A program made the translations under genes and the position numbers. The notes beneath the pieces were generated by a model that was not told the DNA's origin, ran no database searches, and worked only from the letters and a program-made list of their open reading frames with translations. A stretch of DNA of 10,689 nt from Aquificaceae bacterium (GTDB taxonomy: Bacteria; Aquificota; Aquificia; Aquificales; Aquificaceae): assembly GCA_027049085.1 (NCBI GenBank), contig JALTVH010000243.1, positions 1 to 10,689 of the forward strand, in the 5' to 3' direction. Shown here piece by piece: positions 1 through 8,152 of the stretch (position 1 is the first letter of the stretch; each line of letters opens with the position of its first letter).

Positions 1-4
1 CCCA

Positions 5-1720
<1,716 letters not shown>

Positions 1721-1764
1721 TCTCTCCATACCTCCACAAATTTATTAAAGTTATGGAATGTAAA

Positions 1765-3345
1765 TCACTTTTCAACCTTAAATCTCCACCTATGTATATT
1801 TCTGAGCCCGCCCCGGTGGTTTCTTATCCTCGCTCTGACCACAGACCTCATATCGGAGACTCCAACCTCCTCCTTTTCAATTTCAAACCTGAGCCTCTCA
1901 ACAGCCGACTCAAATAGTTCTTCAAGGTCTGGTACTCTGAAACTAACCACCTCTTCTGGTACCTCAAAGATCTCCTCCTGGAGTATTAGCTCTGCTATCT
2001 CCCTTGCCTTTGGTGATAGGTTCAGTTCCTCAAGGTTTATATGAGGTCTCAGTTCCATAAGGCCCTTGAGGAATATCTTCTCAGTGAAACTGATCTTCTC
2101 TTTTTCATCTGCTTCCTGCCGTGCTGATGAAACTCTGCCTGCAAGGACCTCGTAAGGGATCCTGGTAAGCTTACTCACCTTTGTGATCAGTGAGTAAGCC
2201 CTTATCTCGTCTTTGAGGTATCCTGCATAAAGGGTGATGTCCCTGACCATTTGGTCCACTTCCTCTCCCTTTGAGAGTTTCTCAAGGAGGGAACCAAAAA
2301 CCTCTTTGGATCCTTCCATCAGGGACCTGAGGGCTTCTCTTCCCTCTTTGACTGCAAAATCGTGGGGATCGTAGCCTTCGGGCAGGCTGACAGGATATAC
2401 CTCAATGCCTTCCCTCAAGAGAGTTGCCACTGCGCTTTTCATTGCCCTCTGACCTGCGCTGTCGGAGTCAAAGAGGAGGTAAACCTTATTCACGATCTTT
2501 GATAAGACCTTTGCGTGTTCCTGACCGAAGGAGGTCCCCAGAGGCGCAAGGGCGTACCTGAAGCCTGACTGATGGAGGGAGATAACGTCAAAGTAACCCT
2601 CAACGAGTATAGCGGTCTTAAGGTCTTTAAGGTAGTTGAGACTCTCGTAAAGTCCAAAAAGGAGATCCCTCTTTTTAAAGACGTCGCTTTCCGGCGAATT
2701 TATGTACTTGGGACCATCATCTTCAAGGACTCTTCCCCCAAAGCCTACCACTCTCCCCCTTATATCTCTTATTGGAAAGATAACTCTCCTCTGAAAAAGG
2801 TCCCTGTACTTGCTTTCTCCCAGATCCTTTATGTTTCCGCTTTTCTCATAGACCTCAAGGATCCCCCTATCCTTCAGGAATTTTACAAGCTCGCCGCTTG
2901 AAGGAGAGAAACCAATGTGGAACCTCTTTATAGTGTGGGTATCTATCCCACGCGATTTTAGGTAATCAAGGGCATGATCGCTCTCCCTCAGCTTTGAGTG
3001 GTAAAATTCAGCCACCTCTTCGAGGGCTCTGAGAAGGTCTTCGTCAACCTTCTTCTCCTTTCCTATCCTTACTCTGATGCCGTACTTCCTCGCAAGCTGG
3101 ATTGCGGCATCTCTGTAAGAAAGGTTTTCATAAAGGGAAACAAACTTTATGGCGTCGCCACCAACACCGCACCCGAAGCACTTGAAGATCTGCTTTGAGG
3201 GAGAAACGTAAAAGGAAGGTGTTTTGTCCGCGTGAAAGGGGCAGTTGGCTTTGAAGTTTGTCCCCGCCCTTTCAAGGTGCAGGTAGTCTGATATTACTTC
3301 AACTATGTCAAGTTCTTTTCTGAGATCCTCTATATCTGAGGACAT
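1765..3345 (-). CDS. dnaG: DNA primase DnaG
   Basis: Bacterial primase, which makes the RNA primers for replication. Of 526 aa, the N-terminal CHC2-type zinc domain has CPFH (Cys35, His38) and CFGC (Cys56, Cys59). The RNA-polymerase domain carries LFQRRVIFPIRD (183-194) and KYINSPES (213-220). The TOPRIM fold has Glu249 in LVEGYFD and Asp293/Asp295 in FDSDSAG, the metal-binding acidic residues. From about 415 comes the helicase-binding C-terminal domain, which is poorly conserved in the family. The protein starts MSSDIEDLRK, as Aquifex primase does in my memory, with AAAGGA just 2 nt before the ATG. The tail (residues 495-526) is basic and somewhat longer than I recall for Aquifex, but GGLRNI resembles the Aquifex ending, so the frame looks right. 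It lies between purC (36-43 nt upstream) and rpoD. The dnaG-rpoD adjacency is widespread in bacteria. Confidence 0.97.
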   Translation of the reverse strand: MSSDIEDLRKELDIVEVISDYLHLERAGTNFKANCPFHADKTPSFYVSPSKQIFKCFGCGVGGDAIKFVSLYENLSYRDAAIQLARKYGIRVRIGKEKKVDEDLLRALEEVAEFYHSKLRESDHALDYLKSRGIDTHTIKRFHIGFSPSSGELVKFLKDRGILEVYEKSGNIKDLGESKYRDLFQRRVIFPIRDIRGRVVGFGGRVLEDDGPKYINSPESDVFKKRDLLFGLYESLNYLKDLKTAILVEGYFDVISLHQSGFRYALAPLGTSFGQEHAKVLSKIVNKVYLLFDSDSAGQRAMKSAVATLLREGIEVYPVSLPEGYDPHDFAVKEGREALRSLMEGSKEVFGSLLEKLSKGEEVDQMVRDITLYAGYLKDEIRAYSLITKVSKLTRIPYEVLAGRVSSARQEADEKEKISFTEKIFLKGLMELRPHINLEELNLSPKAREIAELILQEEIFEVPEEVVSFRVPDLEELFESAVERLRFEIEKEEVGVSDMRSVVRARIRNHRGGLRNIHRWRFKVEK

Positions 3346-3381
3346 TATCCTTTGTGAATTTAAGCATCTGAGGAGCCCCTG

Positions 3382-4089
3382 TCAAGATTCCTTAATCTTT
3401 TTGAGAACCTTGGTGTAGCCCTCAAGGAGGTCTCCGAGGTCATACCTGAACCGGTCCTTATCCAGCTTCTCACCGGTTTCAATGTCCCAGAGTCTCATGC
3501 TGTCTGGCGTAATTTCATCTACCACTGCGATCCTTCCGTCGGGCAATCTCCCGAACTCAAGTTTGAAGTCAACGAGGGTGATTCCGTGGGATGCAAAGAA
3601 ATCCTTTAAAATCTCATTGACCTTCAGGGCTGTTTCCTTCATTAGGGGGATCGCCTCTGAGGGCACAAGTCCGAGGACCTTAACGTGCTCCTCACATATC
3701 ATCGGGTCGTGAAGTTCATCGTTCTTGTAAAAAAGCTCAAGGAGAGGTTCATCAAAGACCTTCCCTTCCTCAATACCGAGCCTCTTTACCACGCTTCCCG
3801 CTCCTATGTTTCTAACCACCACCTCAACAAGAAACCTCTCAGCCCTCCAGACGAGCATTTCGCTTTCTGAGAGCTGTTTTATGAAGTGGGTCTTTATGCC
3901 CTTTTCTCCCAGGATCTGAAAGATCAGGGAGGAAATCTGGCAGTTTAAGACACCTTTCCCCTGGATGTAGGCTTTTTTCTCTCCGTCAAAGGCGCTCGCT
4001 GTGTCCTTGAAAAAAAGGATCAGCCTGTCTGGTTCGTCGGTTTCGTAAACAATTTTTGCCTTTCCCTCGTAGAGGACCTTCTTTTTCAT
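3382..4089 (-). CDS. purC: Phosphoribosylaminoimidazole-succinocarboxamide synthase (SAICAR synthetase)
   Basis: Purine biosynthesis: ATP-dependent joining of aspartate to CAIR to give SAICAR, in the cytosol. The 235-aa protein has the usual bacterial PurC length. Visible motifs are YEGKAKIVY near residue 7 (nucleotide-binding N-terminus), VVVRNIGAGS near 90-99, LVDFKLEFG near 172-180 and DEITPDSMRLWD near 191-202, all hallmarks of the family. An in-frame TTG at 4095 would add two residues. I chose the ATG at 4089 because the family usually begins MxKK.LLYEGKAK and GGAG directly precedes it, although that spacing is unusually short. It heads the minus-strand purC-dnaG-rpoD set and is divergent from the K+ channel gene 29 nt away, with a TATAAT box 16 nt upstream of the ATG. 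Purine supply is thereby placed in front of replication and transcription genes; co-regulation is inferred from spacing only. Confidence 0.96.
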   Translation of the reverse strand: MKKKVLYEGKAKIVYETDEPDRLILFFKDTASAFDGEKKAYIQGKGVLNCQISSLIFQILGEKGIKTHFIKQLSESEMLVWRAERFLVEVVVRNIGAGSVVKRLGIEEGKVFDEPLLELFYKNDELHDPMICEEHVKVLGLVPSEAIPLMKETALKVNEILKDFFASHGITLVDFKLEFGRLPDGRIAVVDEITPDSMRLWDIETGEKLDKDRFRYDLGDLLEGYTKVLKKIKES

Positions 4090-4105
4090 CTCCAACTACC
4101 GATTA

Positions 4106-4111
4106 ATTATA
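4106..4111 (-). promoter_or_regulatory. Putative -10 box (TATAAT) of the purC-dnaG-rpoD operon
   Basis: On the minus strand TATAAT runs from 4111 to 4106, a perfect consensus. It would start transcription near 4099, about 10 nt before the purC ATG, leaving room for the abutting GGAG. I see no convincing -35 at 16-18 nt. The window's own RpoD has the normal region 2.4, so it should read this sequence. It overlaps the plus-strand -10 by 4 bp. Confidence 0.55.
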
Positions 4112-4113
4112 CT
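4108..4113 (+). promoter_or_regulatory. Putative -10 box (TATACT) of the K+ channel gene
   Basis: TATACT matches the -10 consensus at 5 of 6 positions. Its end lies 5 nt before the ATG at 4119, so the transcript would start at or next to the start codon (leaderless). The -35 is weak (TTCATC, 4085-4090, inside purC). It shares ATTATACT (4106-4113) with the opposite-strand -10 of purC. Confidence 0.5.
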
Positions 4114-4118
4114 TGGTA

Positions 4119-5486
4119 ATGCTGAAAGGAATTCTTTACGAACTCCTTGAGAATGACCGCTCAAGGACCTTCATAATCTACCAGTCCTTTTCCTTTTCAA
4201 TGCTGATGCTTTCCATCATCTTTGTGGTTTATGAGGAGCTTGTTGGCTTTCACACAGATCTCCATCCCCTTATAAAGGAATTTGAGTATCTGGTTTCTGG
4301 GATAATAGCCTTTGAGTACACCGGGCGTCTGATCCTTGCGGAAAGAAAGCTTGAGTATGTCATTAATCCTCTTTCCATCGTTGACCTGATAGCGATAATT
4401 CCTTTTTTCCAGCCCTTTAGGGTTGTGAGGTTCATAGTTATCCTCGCAAGATTCCTGAGGATCGCCTACCGCTACAAGCACTTTGCCAAGGGACTGACCT
4501 ATGTTTTCAGATCCATCTCCTTTGAGTTTTACTTCATCTTTTCCTTCTTCGTTCTCTTCTTCATGGCATCCCTTGTGATTATGTACTCCCTTGAGGCGGG
4601 AGCAGGCAATCCAGACATAAAGGACTTTTTTGATGTCCTTTACCTTGTGATTATCACCATGACAACTGTGGGATACGGAGATATAACGCCGATCACCACG
4701 CCTGGAAGGTTTCTGGCCATGTTCCTCGGCGCTGGTGGACTCTTTCTCTTTTCAATGTCCATAGCAACCATCAGCGCAGGGTTTTTCAACTACGTTCAGA
4801 TGCTGAGGATGGGTATGATAAGTTTTAAGGATATGAAGGATCACATAGTCATATGCGGATGGAACGAGACCGCCCAGGTGATCATTGAGAATGTCAAGGG
4901 AATGGGAAGGGACATTATAGTCATTAGCGATCAGGACATTCCCCAGTCGGAAGACTACCACTACAAGAAGGGTGACTTTGGCAGAGAATATGTCCTCCTT
5001 GACGCGGGCGTTGACAAGGCTCACATGGTTATAGTCCTTGCCGAGAAGATGCCCGGTTTTTCGGAAGACTCAATAGACTCAAGGACTATTCTTACAGGTA
5101 TGCAGGTGAGGGACCTCAACAAGAAGGCGGTTCTCATCCTTGAGATCCTTCTCAGAGAAAACGCAAAACTCATCAAAAGGCGCAGGATCGCAGATTACAT
5201 GATAATCGGCGGTGAGCTGGTGGGGGTTATCATTTCTCGCTTTGCAAGGGACCGGGTCTTTGGAGAATTTTTCAATCACCTGATAGAGCACACTGACGTA
5301 CAGATGGTTCCTTGGACAAAGGACTCAACGGTGGGAGAAGCCGAGAGGGAGCTTGAGAGGAAGGGTCTCAGGATAGTTGGTGTTGTCAGGGACCACCGCA
5401 CCGTTTACTTTCCGAGGTCCGGTTACAGGATCTCTAAAGGTGATAAGGTCGTTGTAATAAAAGAGATCACAAAGGAGGAGGCCTGA
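4119..5486 (+). CDS. Six-helix voltage-sensor-type potassium channel with cytosolic RCK/TrkA-N domain
   Basis: Inner-membrane K+ channel subunit, 455 aa, expected to form tetramers. S1 lies at about 24-42, S2 near 55-75, S3 near 85-98 (SIVDLIAIIPFF), and S4 near 100-118 with Arg101, 104, 111, 114 and 118. S5 is near 136-160, followed by a pore helix and the K+ selectivity filter TTVGYGD (182-188), then S6 near 198-220. After S6 comes a Rossmann-like RCK/TrkA-N domain opening with HIVICGWNETAQ, the GWxE form seen in MthK rather than GxGxxG, and a TrkA-C-like domain at about 380-450. The S4 arginines skip a position between 104 and 111, so true voltage dependence is uncertain. An in-frame TTG at 4113 falls inside the probable -10, so I prefer the ATG at 4119; no Shine-Dalgarno is visible. 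The stop overlaps the next ATG by 1 nt. Confidence 0.93.
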   Translation: MLKGILYELLENDRSRTFIIYQSFSFSMLMLSIIFVVYEELVGFHTDLHPLIKEFEYLVSGIIAFEYTGRLILAERKLEYVINPLSIVDLIAIIPFFQPFRVVRFIVILARFLRIAYRYKHFAKGLTYVFRSISFEFYFIFSFFVLFFMASLVIMYSLEAGAGNPDIKDFFDVLYLVIITMTTVGYGDITPITTPGRFLAMFLGAGGLFLFSMSIATISAGFFNYVQMLRMGMISFKDMKDHIVICGWNETAQVIIENVKGMGRDIIVISDQDIPQSEDYHYKKGDFGREYVLLDAGVDKAHMVIVLAEKMPGFSEDSIDSRTILTGMQVRDLNKKAVLILEILLRENAKLIKRRRIADYMIIGGELVGVIISRFARDRVFGEFFNHLIEHTDVQMVPWTKDSTVGEAERELERKGLRIVGVVRDHRTVYFPRSGYRISKGDKVVVIKEITKEEA

Positions 5487-6046
5487 TGAAAAACACTGCA
5501 CTTGCAGGTGTACTTTTATCCCTTTCAACCGCTGGATTTTCCCAGTATTTTGAAGGGGACGTTCGCAGAGAGTTCGGGGTTAAGACAGGACTTGTCAAGG
5601 TAAAGTACGAGAGCATTGACGGTTCAAAAAGAGACAGAAACTTTCAGGAGTTTCTGTCAGCTTACGGGCTTATGAGTGCAGTAACAGCGGCGGGCTTTTC
5701 AGCCGGAGCGGGTATAGAAGTGTCCTCTGGAAATACCGTTGAGGGAGGCAGGAGCCTTCTGCTCAGCTCTGTGGAACTTAATCCCCAGGTTGACCTTCCT
5801 CTGGGAGACCTGATCCGCCTTTACACGGGCTTTGGAGGTTCAGTCAACATAATGAAGGAGAGGGTCCGAAGCAGGATAAACAGGGACACTAACTTTGGCC
5901 TACAGTTTTTTGTGGGGATAAAACTCAGTCCCTTCCCTACCTTCGGGCTTCTGGCTGAGTACAAGGGAAAGATCTTTATGACGGGGGATTATGAGGGAAA
6001 CGTGGTTCACCATGTTAACCTTGGCCTTTTCTTCAATGTCTTCTGA
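5486..6046 (+). CDS. Small secreted outer-membrane beta-barrel protein (OmpA/opacity-like)
   Basis: A 186-aa protein with a signal peptide (Lys2, hydrophobic ALAGVLLSL, likely cleavage after AGFS at residue 19). The mature part alternates hydrophobic and polar residues in strand-like stretches rich in Gly and aromatics (for example TGLVKVKYESI, GFSAGAGIEVS, FGLQFFVGIKLS, HHVNLGLFFNVF). It ends in Phe, the usual beta-signal of outer-membrane proteins. Length suits an eight-stranded barrel. I do not recognise a specific family. The ATG overlaps the K+ channel stop (TGATG) and is preceded by a strong AAAGGAGGAGG, so the two are probably translated together. This pairs an inner-membrane ion channel with an envelope barrel; whether they cooperate is unknown. 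The 3' end is 2 nt from the stop of the opposing gene. Confidence 0.8.
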   Translation: MKNTALAGVLLSLSTAGFSQYFEGDVRREFGVKTGLVKVKYESIDGSKRDRNFQEFLSAYGLMSAVTAAGFSAGAGIEVSSGNTVEGGRSLLLSSVELNPQVDLPLGDLIRLYTGFGGSVNIMKERVRSRINRDTNFGLQFFVGIKLSPFPTFGLLAEYKGKIFMTGDYEGNVVHHVNLGLFFNVF

Positions 6047-6048
6047 TT

Positions 6049-6777
6049 TCACAGTCCAAACCTGACTCTTTTCCCGCCCCCGGGCACGTCCTTAGGCGGA
6101 GGTTTGTGGCGAAGGAGGTTGAGGGAAAAATTTAGGTTATCGTACAGCTCAATGGAGTAGTTGTCCCAGAAGACGCAGGTTCCCGCAAGGCAGAAGTAGC
6201 CACCTGAGGGCGGTGCTATCTGCTCGGCGATCAGCAGGGTGTAGTTGTCCCTGTCTGACCTTGCTGTGTCCTCTGCCCTGACAACGATCTTTGTGTCGGG
6301 GAAGATCGGCTTTATTGAAGCAGTGCAGGGAAGGAGAATATTTCTGACGTTTACCTCATTTTTATCGTCCTTGTTGTAGCGCCTTATCTTTGATGTGACC
6401 ACAAGGTAAGGGTCATCCCTGTGGTTGCTCTTCTCATCGGTAACCTCATCGGGATTGAGCTCCATCCCGAATCTTCTTGCCAGGGTGTTGCAGGTCTCAG
6501 CAATTCTGTCCTCATTTTTGTAATATCCAAGGAGGATGACCTTTTTGCCCTCTTCCCAGACCCACCTTTCCACCTGACTGGCTTCTTCTTCGCTAAAGGG
6601 AATCTCGGGGTAATTAAAGACGATGGTGTCGTAGTTTGAAAGGTTGTTCCAGTCGTTGACTTCATCTATCTCAATTCCCCTCTTCTGGGCTTCCTTCTGA
6701 AGAATTGAAAAGTAGTAGTGATCGGTTATTGTAAACTCCTGATGGGTAATACTCCATCCAACCTTTGTTTTTTCCAT
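6049..6777 (-). CDS. Uncharacterised protein with glutamine-amidotransferase-like (DUF4350/GldG-like) fold
   Basis: A 242-aa protein without signal peptide or membrane segments, so cytosolic. The middle has the alternating pattern of GATase-like Rossmann folds: YDTIVFNYPEIPFSEEEASQ (49-68), then VWEEGKKVILLGYY (73-86). The C-terminal part GGYFCLAGTCVFWDNYSI (192-209) followed by NLNFSLNLLRH resembles the end of DUF4350/GldG-type domains, where a strand, a turn and an Asn-rich helix close the fold. I see no Cys-His-Glu triad, so an amidotransferase activity is not supported. The tail (225-242) is Pro/Gly/Arg-rich (PPPKDVPGGGKRVRFGL) and probably disordered. It is a single-gene unit, divergent from the lipoprotein operon (24 nt between ATGs) and convergent with the beta-barrel gene (2 nt). 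No Shine-Dalgarno precedes the ATG, and TATAAT lies 9 nt upstream, pointing to a nearly leaderless mRNA. Function unknown. Confidence 0.72.
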   Translation of the reverse strand: MEKTKVGWSITHQEFTITDHYYFSILQKEAQKRGIEIDEVNDWNNLSNYDTIVFNYPEIPFSEEEASQVERWVWEEGKKVILLGYYKNEDRIAETCNTLARRFGMELNPDEVTDEKSNHRDDPYLVVTSKIRRYNKDDKNEVNVRNILLPCTASIKPIFPDTKIVVRAEDTARSDRDNYTLLIAEQIAPPSGGYFCLAGTCVFWDNYSIELYDNLNFSLNLLRHKPPPKDVPGGGKRVRFGL

Positions 6778-6786
6778 GGTTAAAAC

Positions 6787-6792
6787 ATTATA
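6787..6792 (-). promoter_or_regulatory. Putative -10 box (TATAAT) of the GATase-like gene
   Basis: Perfect TATAAT on the minus strand (6792 to 6787), ending 9 nt before the ATG at 6777. The expected start point leaves only 2-4 nt of leader. No clear -35 is seen. It overlaps the plus-strand -10 for the lipoprotein operon. Confidence 0.55.
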
Positions 6793-6794
6793 TT
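6789..6794 (+). promoter_or_regulatory. Putative -10 box (TATATT) of the lipoprotein-SDR-PP-loop operon
   Basis: TATATT matches the -10 consensus at 5 of 6 positions and ends 7 nt before the ATG at 6802, so transcription should begin at the start codon. A partial -35, TTGTTT (6765-6770), sits 18 nt upstream inside the divergent gene. The shared element is ATTATATT (6787-6794). Confidence 0.5.
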
Positions 6795-6801
6795 TCCTAT
6801 T

Positions 6802-7449
6802 ATGAAATATGCTCTCCTGCTGGTCATGTTTCTTACGCTTTCCTGTGCCCAGAAGGTCCTTGTCCCCCTATCCAACGGCGTTAAGGCGGACCCCGAGAGG
6901 TTCACCTCTGTTTATGAAGACGAGAGGGTAAGGATAAAAGTGATTTCCAATGCCTGGAACGGTTATCCCTCTGACCTGGATTCCTACCTGACCGTTATCT
7001 TCCTTGAGGTTGAAAACAGGTCACAGAAGGAAGTTTTTATCAGCCTCACAGACCTGACGGTGATTGACGACAGAGGCAAGCAGTATAACGCCCTGACGCC
7101 TAAAGACGCAAGCGAGGTTGCCAGGGGGTCCTCTTCTGTTGGTGTTAGTGTCGGGATAGGCTTTGGCGATCCCCACTGGGGCTTTGGGTTGTGGGGTCCT
7201 CCCTACTACTATGACGATGTTAGCGACGTGGTTCAGAAGGCTTTTGTGGGAGGCAGGATCCTTCCCGGCAAGAGTATGAGCGGTTTTGTTTACTTTCAGG
7301 ACTTCGGGGAGAAGGTAAAGAGGATTGACTTCAGGATCAGTTACACGGTTGAGGGTGTGGTGTATGATGTAACCTTCCCCTTTGAGGTAAAGGATGGCAA
7401 AGAGGGCACTGATAACGGGTATCAGGAGAATAGGAGAGAGGATAACTGA
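6802..7449 (+). CDS. Secreted lipoprotein with predicted beta-sandwich domain, function unknown
   Basis: A 215-aa protein beginning with a short signal (MKYALLLVMFLTLSCAQ) whose Cys15 is a plausible lipidation site; LTLSC is a loose rather than textbook lipobox. Residues 44-95 (RIKVISNAW, then SYLTVIFLEVENRSQKEVFI and LTVIDDRGKQY) look like the Ig-like sandwich of DUF4352-type proteins, which often carry surface 'N-R-S' turns. Residues 113-137 form a Gly/aromatic-rich loop (FGDPHWGFGLWGPPYYYDD), and the second half returns to strands ending FPFEV. The last 18 residues (from about 198) are read from the same DNA as the start of the next gene, in another frame, and are Gly/Asn/Glu-rich and probably unstructured. 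It heads the operon, has no Shine-Dalgarno and lies just after a -10 box. I do not recognise a characterised homologue. Confidence 0.78.
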   Translation: MKYALLLVMFLTLSCAQKVLVPLSNGVKADPERFTSVYEDERVRIKVISNAWNGYPSDLDSYLTVIFLEVENRSQKEVFISLTDLTVIDDRGKQYNALTPKDASEVARGSSSVGVSVGIGFGDPHWGFGLWGPPYYYDDVSDVVQKAFVGGRILPGKSMSGFVYFQDFGEKVKRIDFRISYTVEGVVYDVTFPFEVKDGKEGTDNGYQENRREDN

Positions 7450-8152
7450 ACATCTCATAAGAGAGGGCTGGGACCTTGCGGTTGTCTATAACAGCTCAGA
7501 AGACAGGGCAGACCGCCTCGGTAAAGTTGCTGAGGCAGAGGGTAGGAAGTTCTTAAAGATAAAGGCAGACCTGTCAGATCCCTCTTCCTATGGCGCAGTG
7601 ATTTCTCAGGTAAAAGATGGTCTCGGTGGTCTCGAGGCTTTCATCCACCTTGCCTCCCCTTATGAGAGGAGAGACCTCAGGGATGTCACCCTTTCGGAGT
7701 TTGAGTTCTATCTAAGATCCATTGCAGTTTCCTTCTTTTTCCTTACAAAGGGATGCGGTGATCTGATGAGGGAGAATGATGGTCCCATAAAGGGAAGGGT
7801 CATAGCCTTCGGCGACTGGGCGGTTGAACACACACCCTACAGGGGCTACGCCCACTACTTTGTGGCAAAGGGTGCTCTCCACACTGCTGTGCGTGTTCTT
7901 GCCAAGGAATTAGCGCCCGATATACTCGTTAACTGTGTGGCACCTGGACCTGTTATCAAACCGGAAGACCTGTCGGAGGATGCCTGGAAGGGCATACTTT
8001 CAAGGACACCCCTCAGGAGAGAAGTTCCGATAGAAGACGTCCTGGGAGCTGTGAGGTTCTTGCTGGAGTCCACCTCTGTGACGGGTGAGATCATCAGGGT
8101 TGACAGCGGGAGACATATAGCGGGCTCTGGTCTTGGGAGTCTTGAAGGATGA
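7394..8152 (+). CDS. Short-chain dehydrogenase/reductase, pteridine-reductase/FolM-like branch, atypical active site
   Basis: A 252-aa classical-length SDR with an NAD(P)-binding Rossmann fold. TGxxxIG is at 8-14 (ITGIRRIGERI), Asn33-Ser34-Ser35 follows the second strand, where NADP-dependent members carry polar residues, and Asp59 is in ADLSD. The usual NNAG is replaced by HLAS (85-88). The YxxxK pair is Tyr155/Lys159 (HYFVAKGAL), then VNCVAPGPV (179-187). The classical catalytic Ser appears to be Gly140 (AFGDWA), followed by Asp141 in the place where pteridine reductases use Asp. The tetrad Asn position seems to be Ile109. The start is fixed by the nucleotide motif, which begins right after Met, with GAGGTAAAGG upstream. 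It overlaps the lipoprotein by 56 nt and the next gene by 4 nt, so the three are one transcript. Substrate unknown; a pterin is a guess from family resemblance and the neighbouring QueC-like gene. Confidence 0.88.
   Translation: MAKRALITGIRRIGERITEHLIREGWDLAVVYNSSEDRADRLGKVAEAEGRKFLKIKADLSDPSSYGAVISQVKDGLGGLEAFIHLASPYERRDLRDVTLSEFEFYLRSIAVSFFFLTKGCGDLMRENDGPIKGRVIAFGDWAVEHTPYRGYAHYFVAKGALHTAVRVLAKELAPDILVNCVAPGPVIKPEDLSEDAWKGILSRTPLRREVPIEDVLGAVRFLLESTSVTGEIIRVDSGRHIAGSGLGSLEG

Noticed and set aside
1730..1775. Promoter for rpoD within the AT-rich gap (TTTACA near the dnaG stop)
   Set aside because: No -10-like hexamer lies at 16-18 nt from it; the AT-rich spacer alone is not enough.
1765..1860. 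Possible frameshift at the dnaG C-terminus, because another frame is open and the tail looks basic
   Set aside because: The annotated frame ends with GGLRNI, resembling the remembered Aquifex primase end; the alternative frame has no such match.
7021..7458. Open frame of 145 codons on the minus strand opposite the lipoprotein
   Set aside because: It is antisense to a gene with a signal peptide and promoter; the translated product is low-complexity and without motifs.
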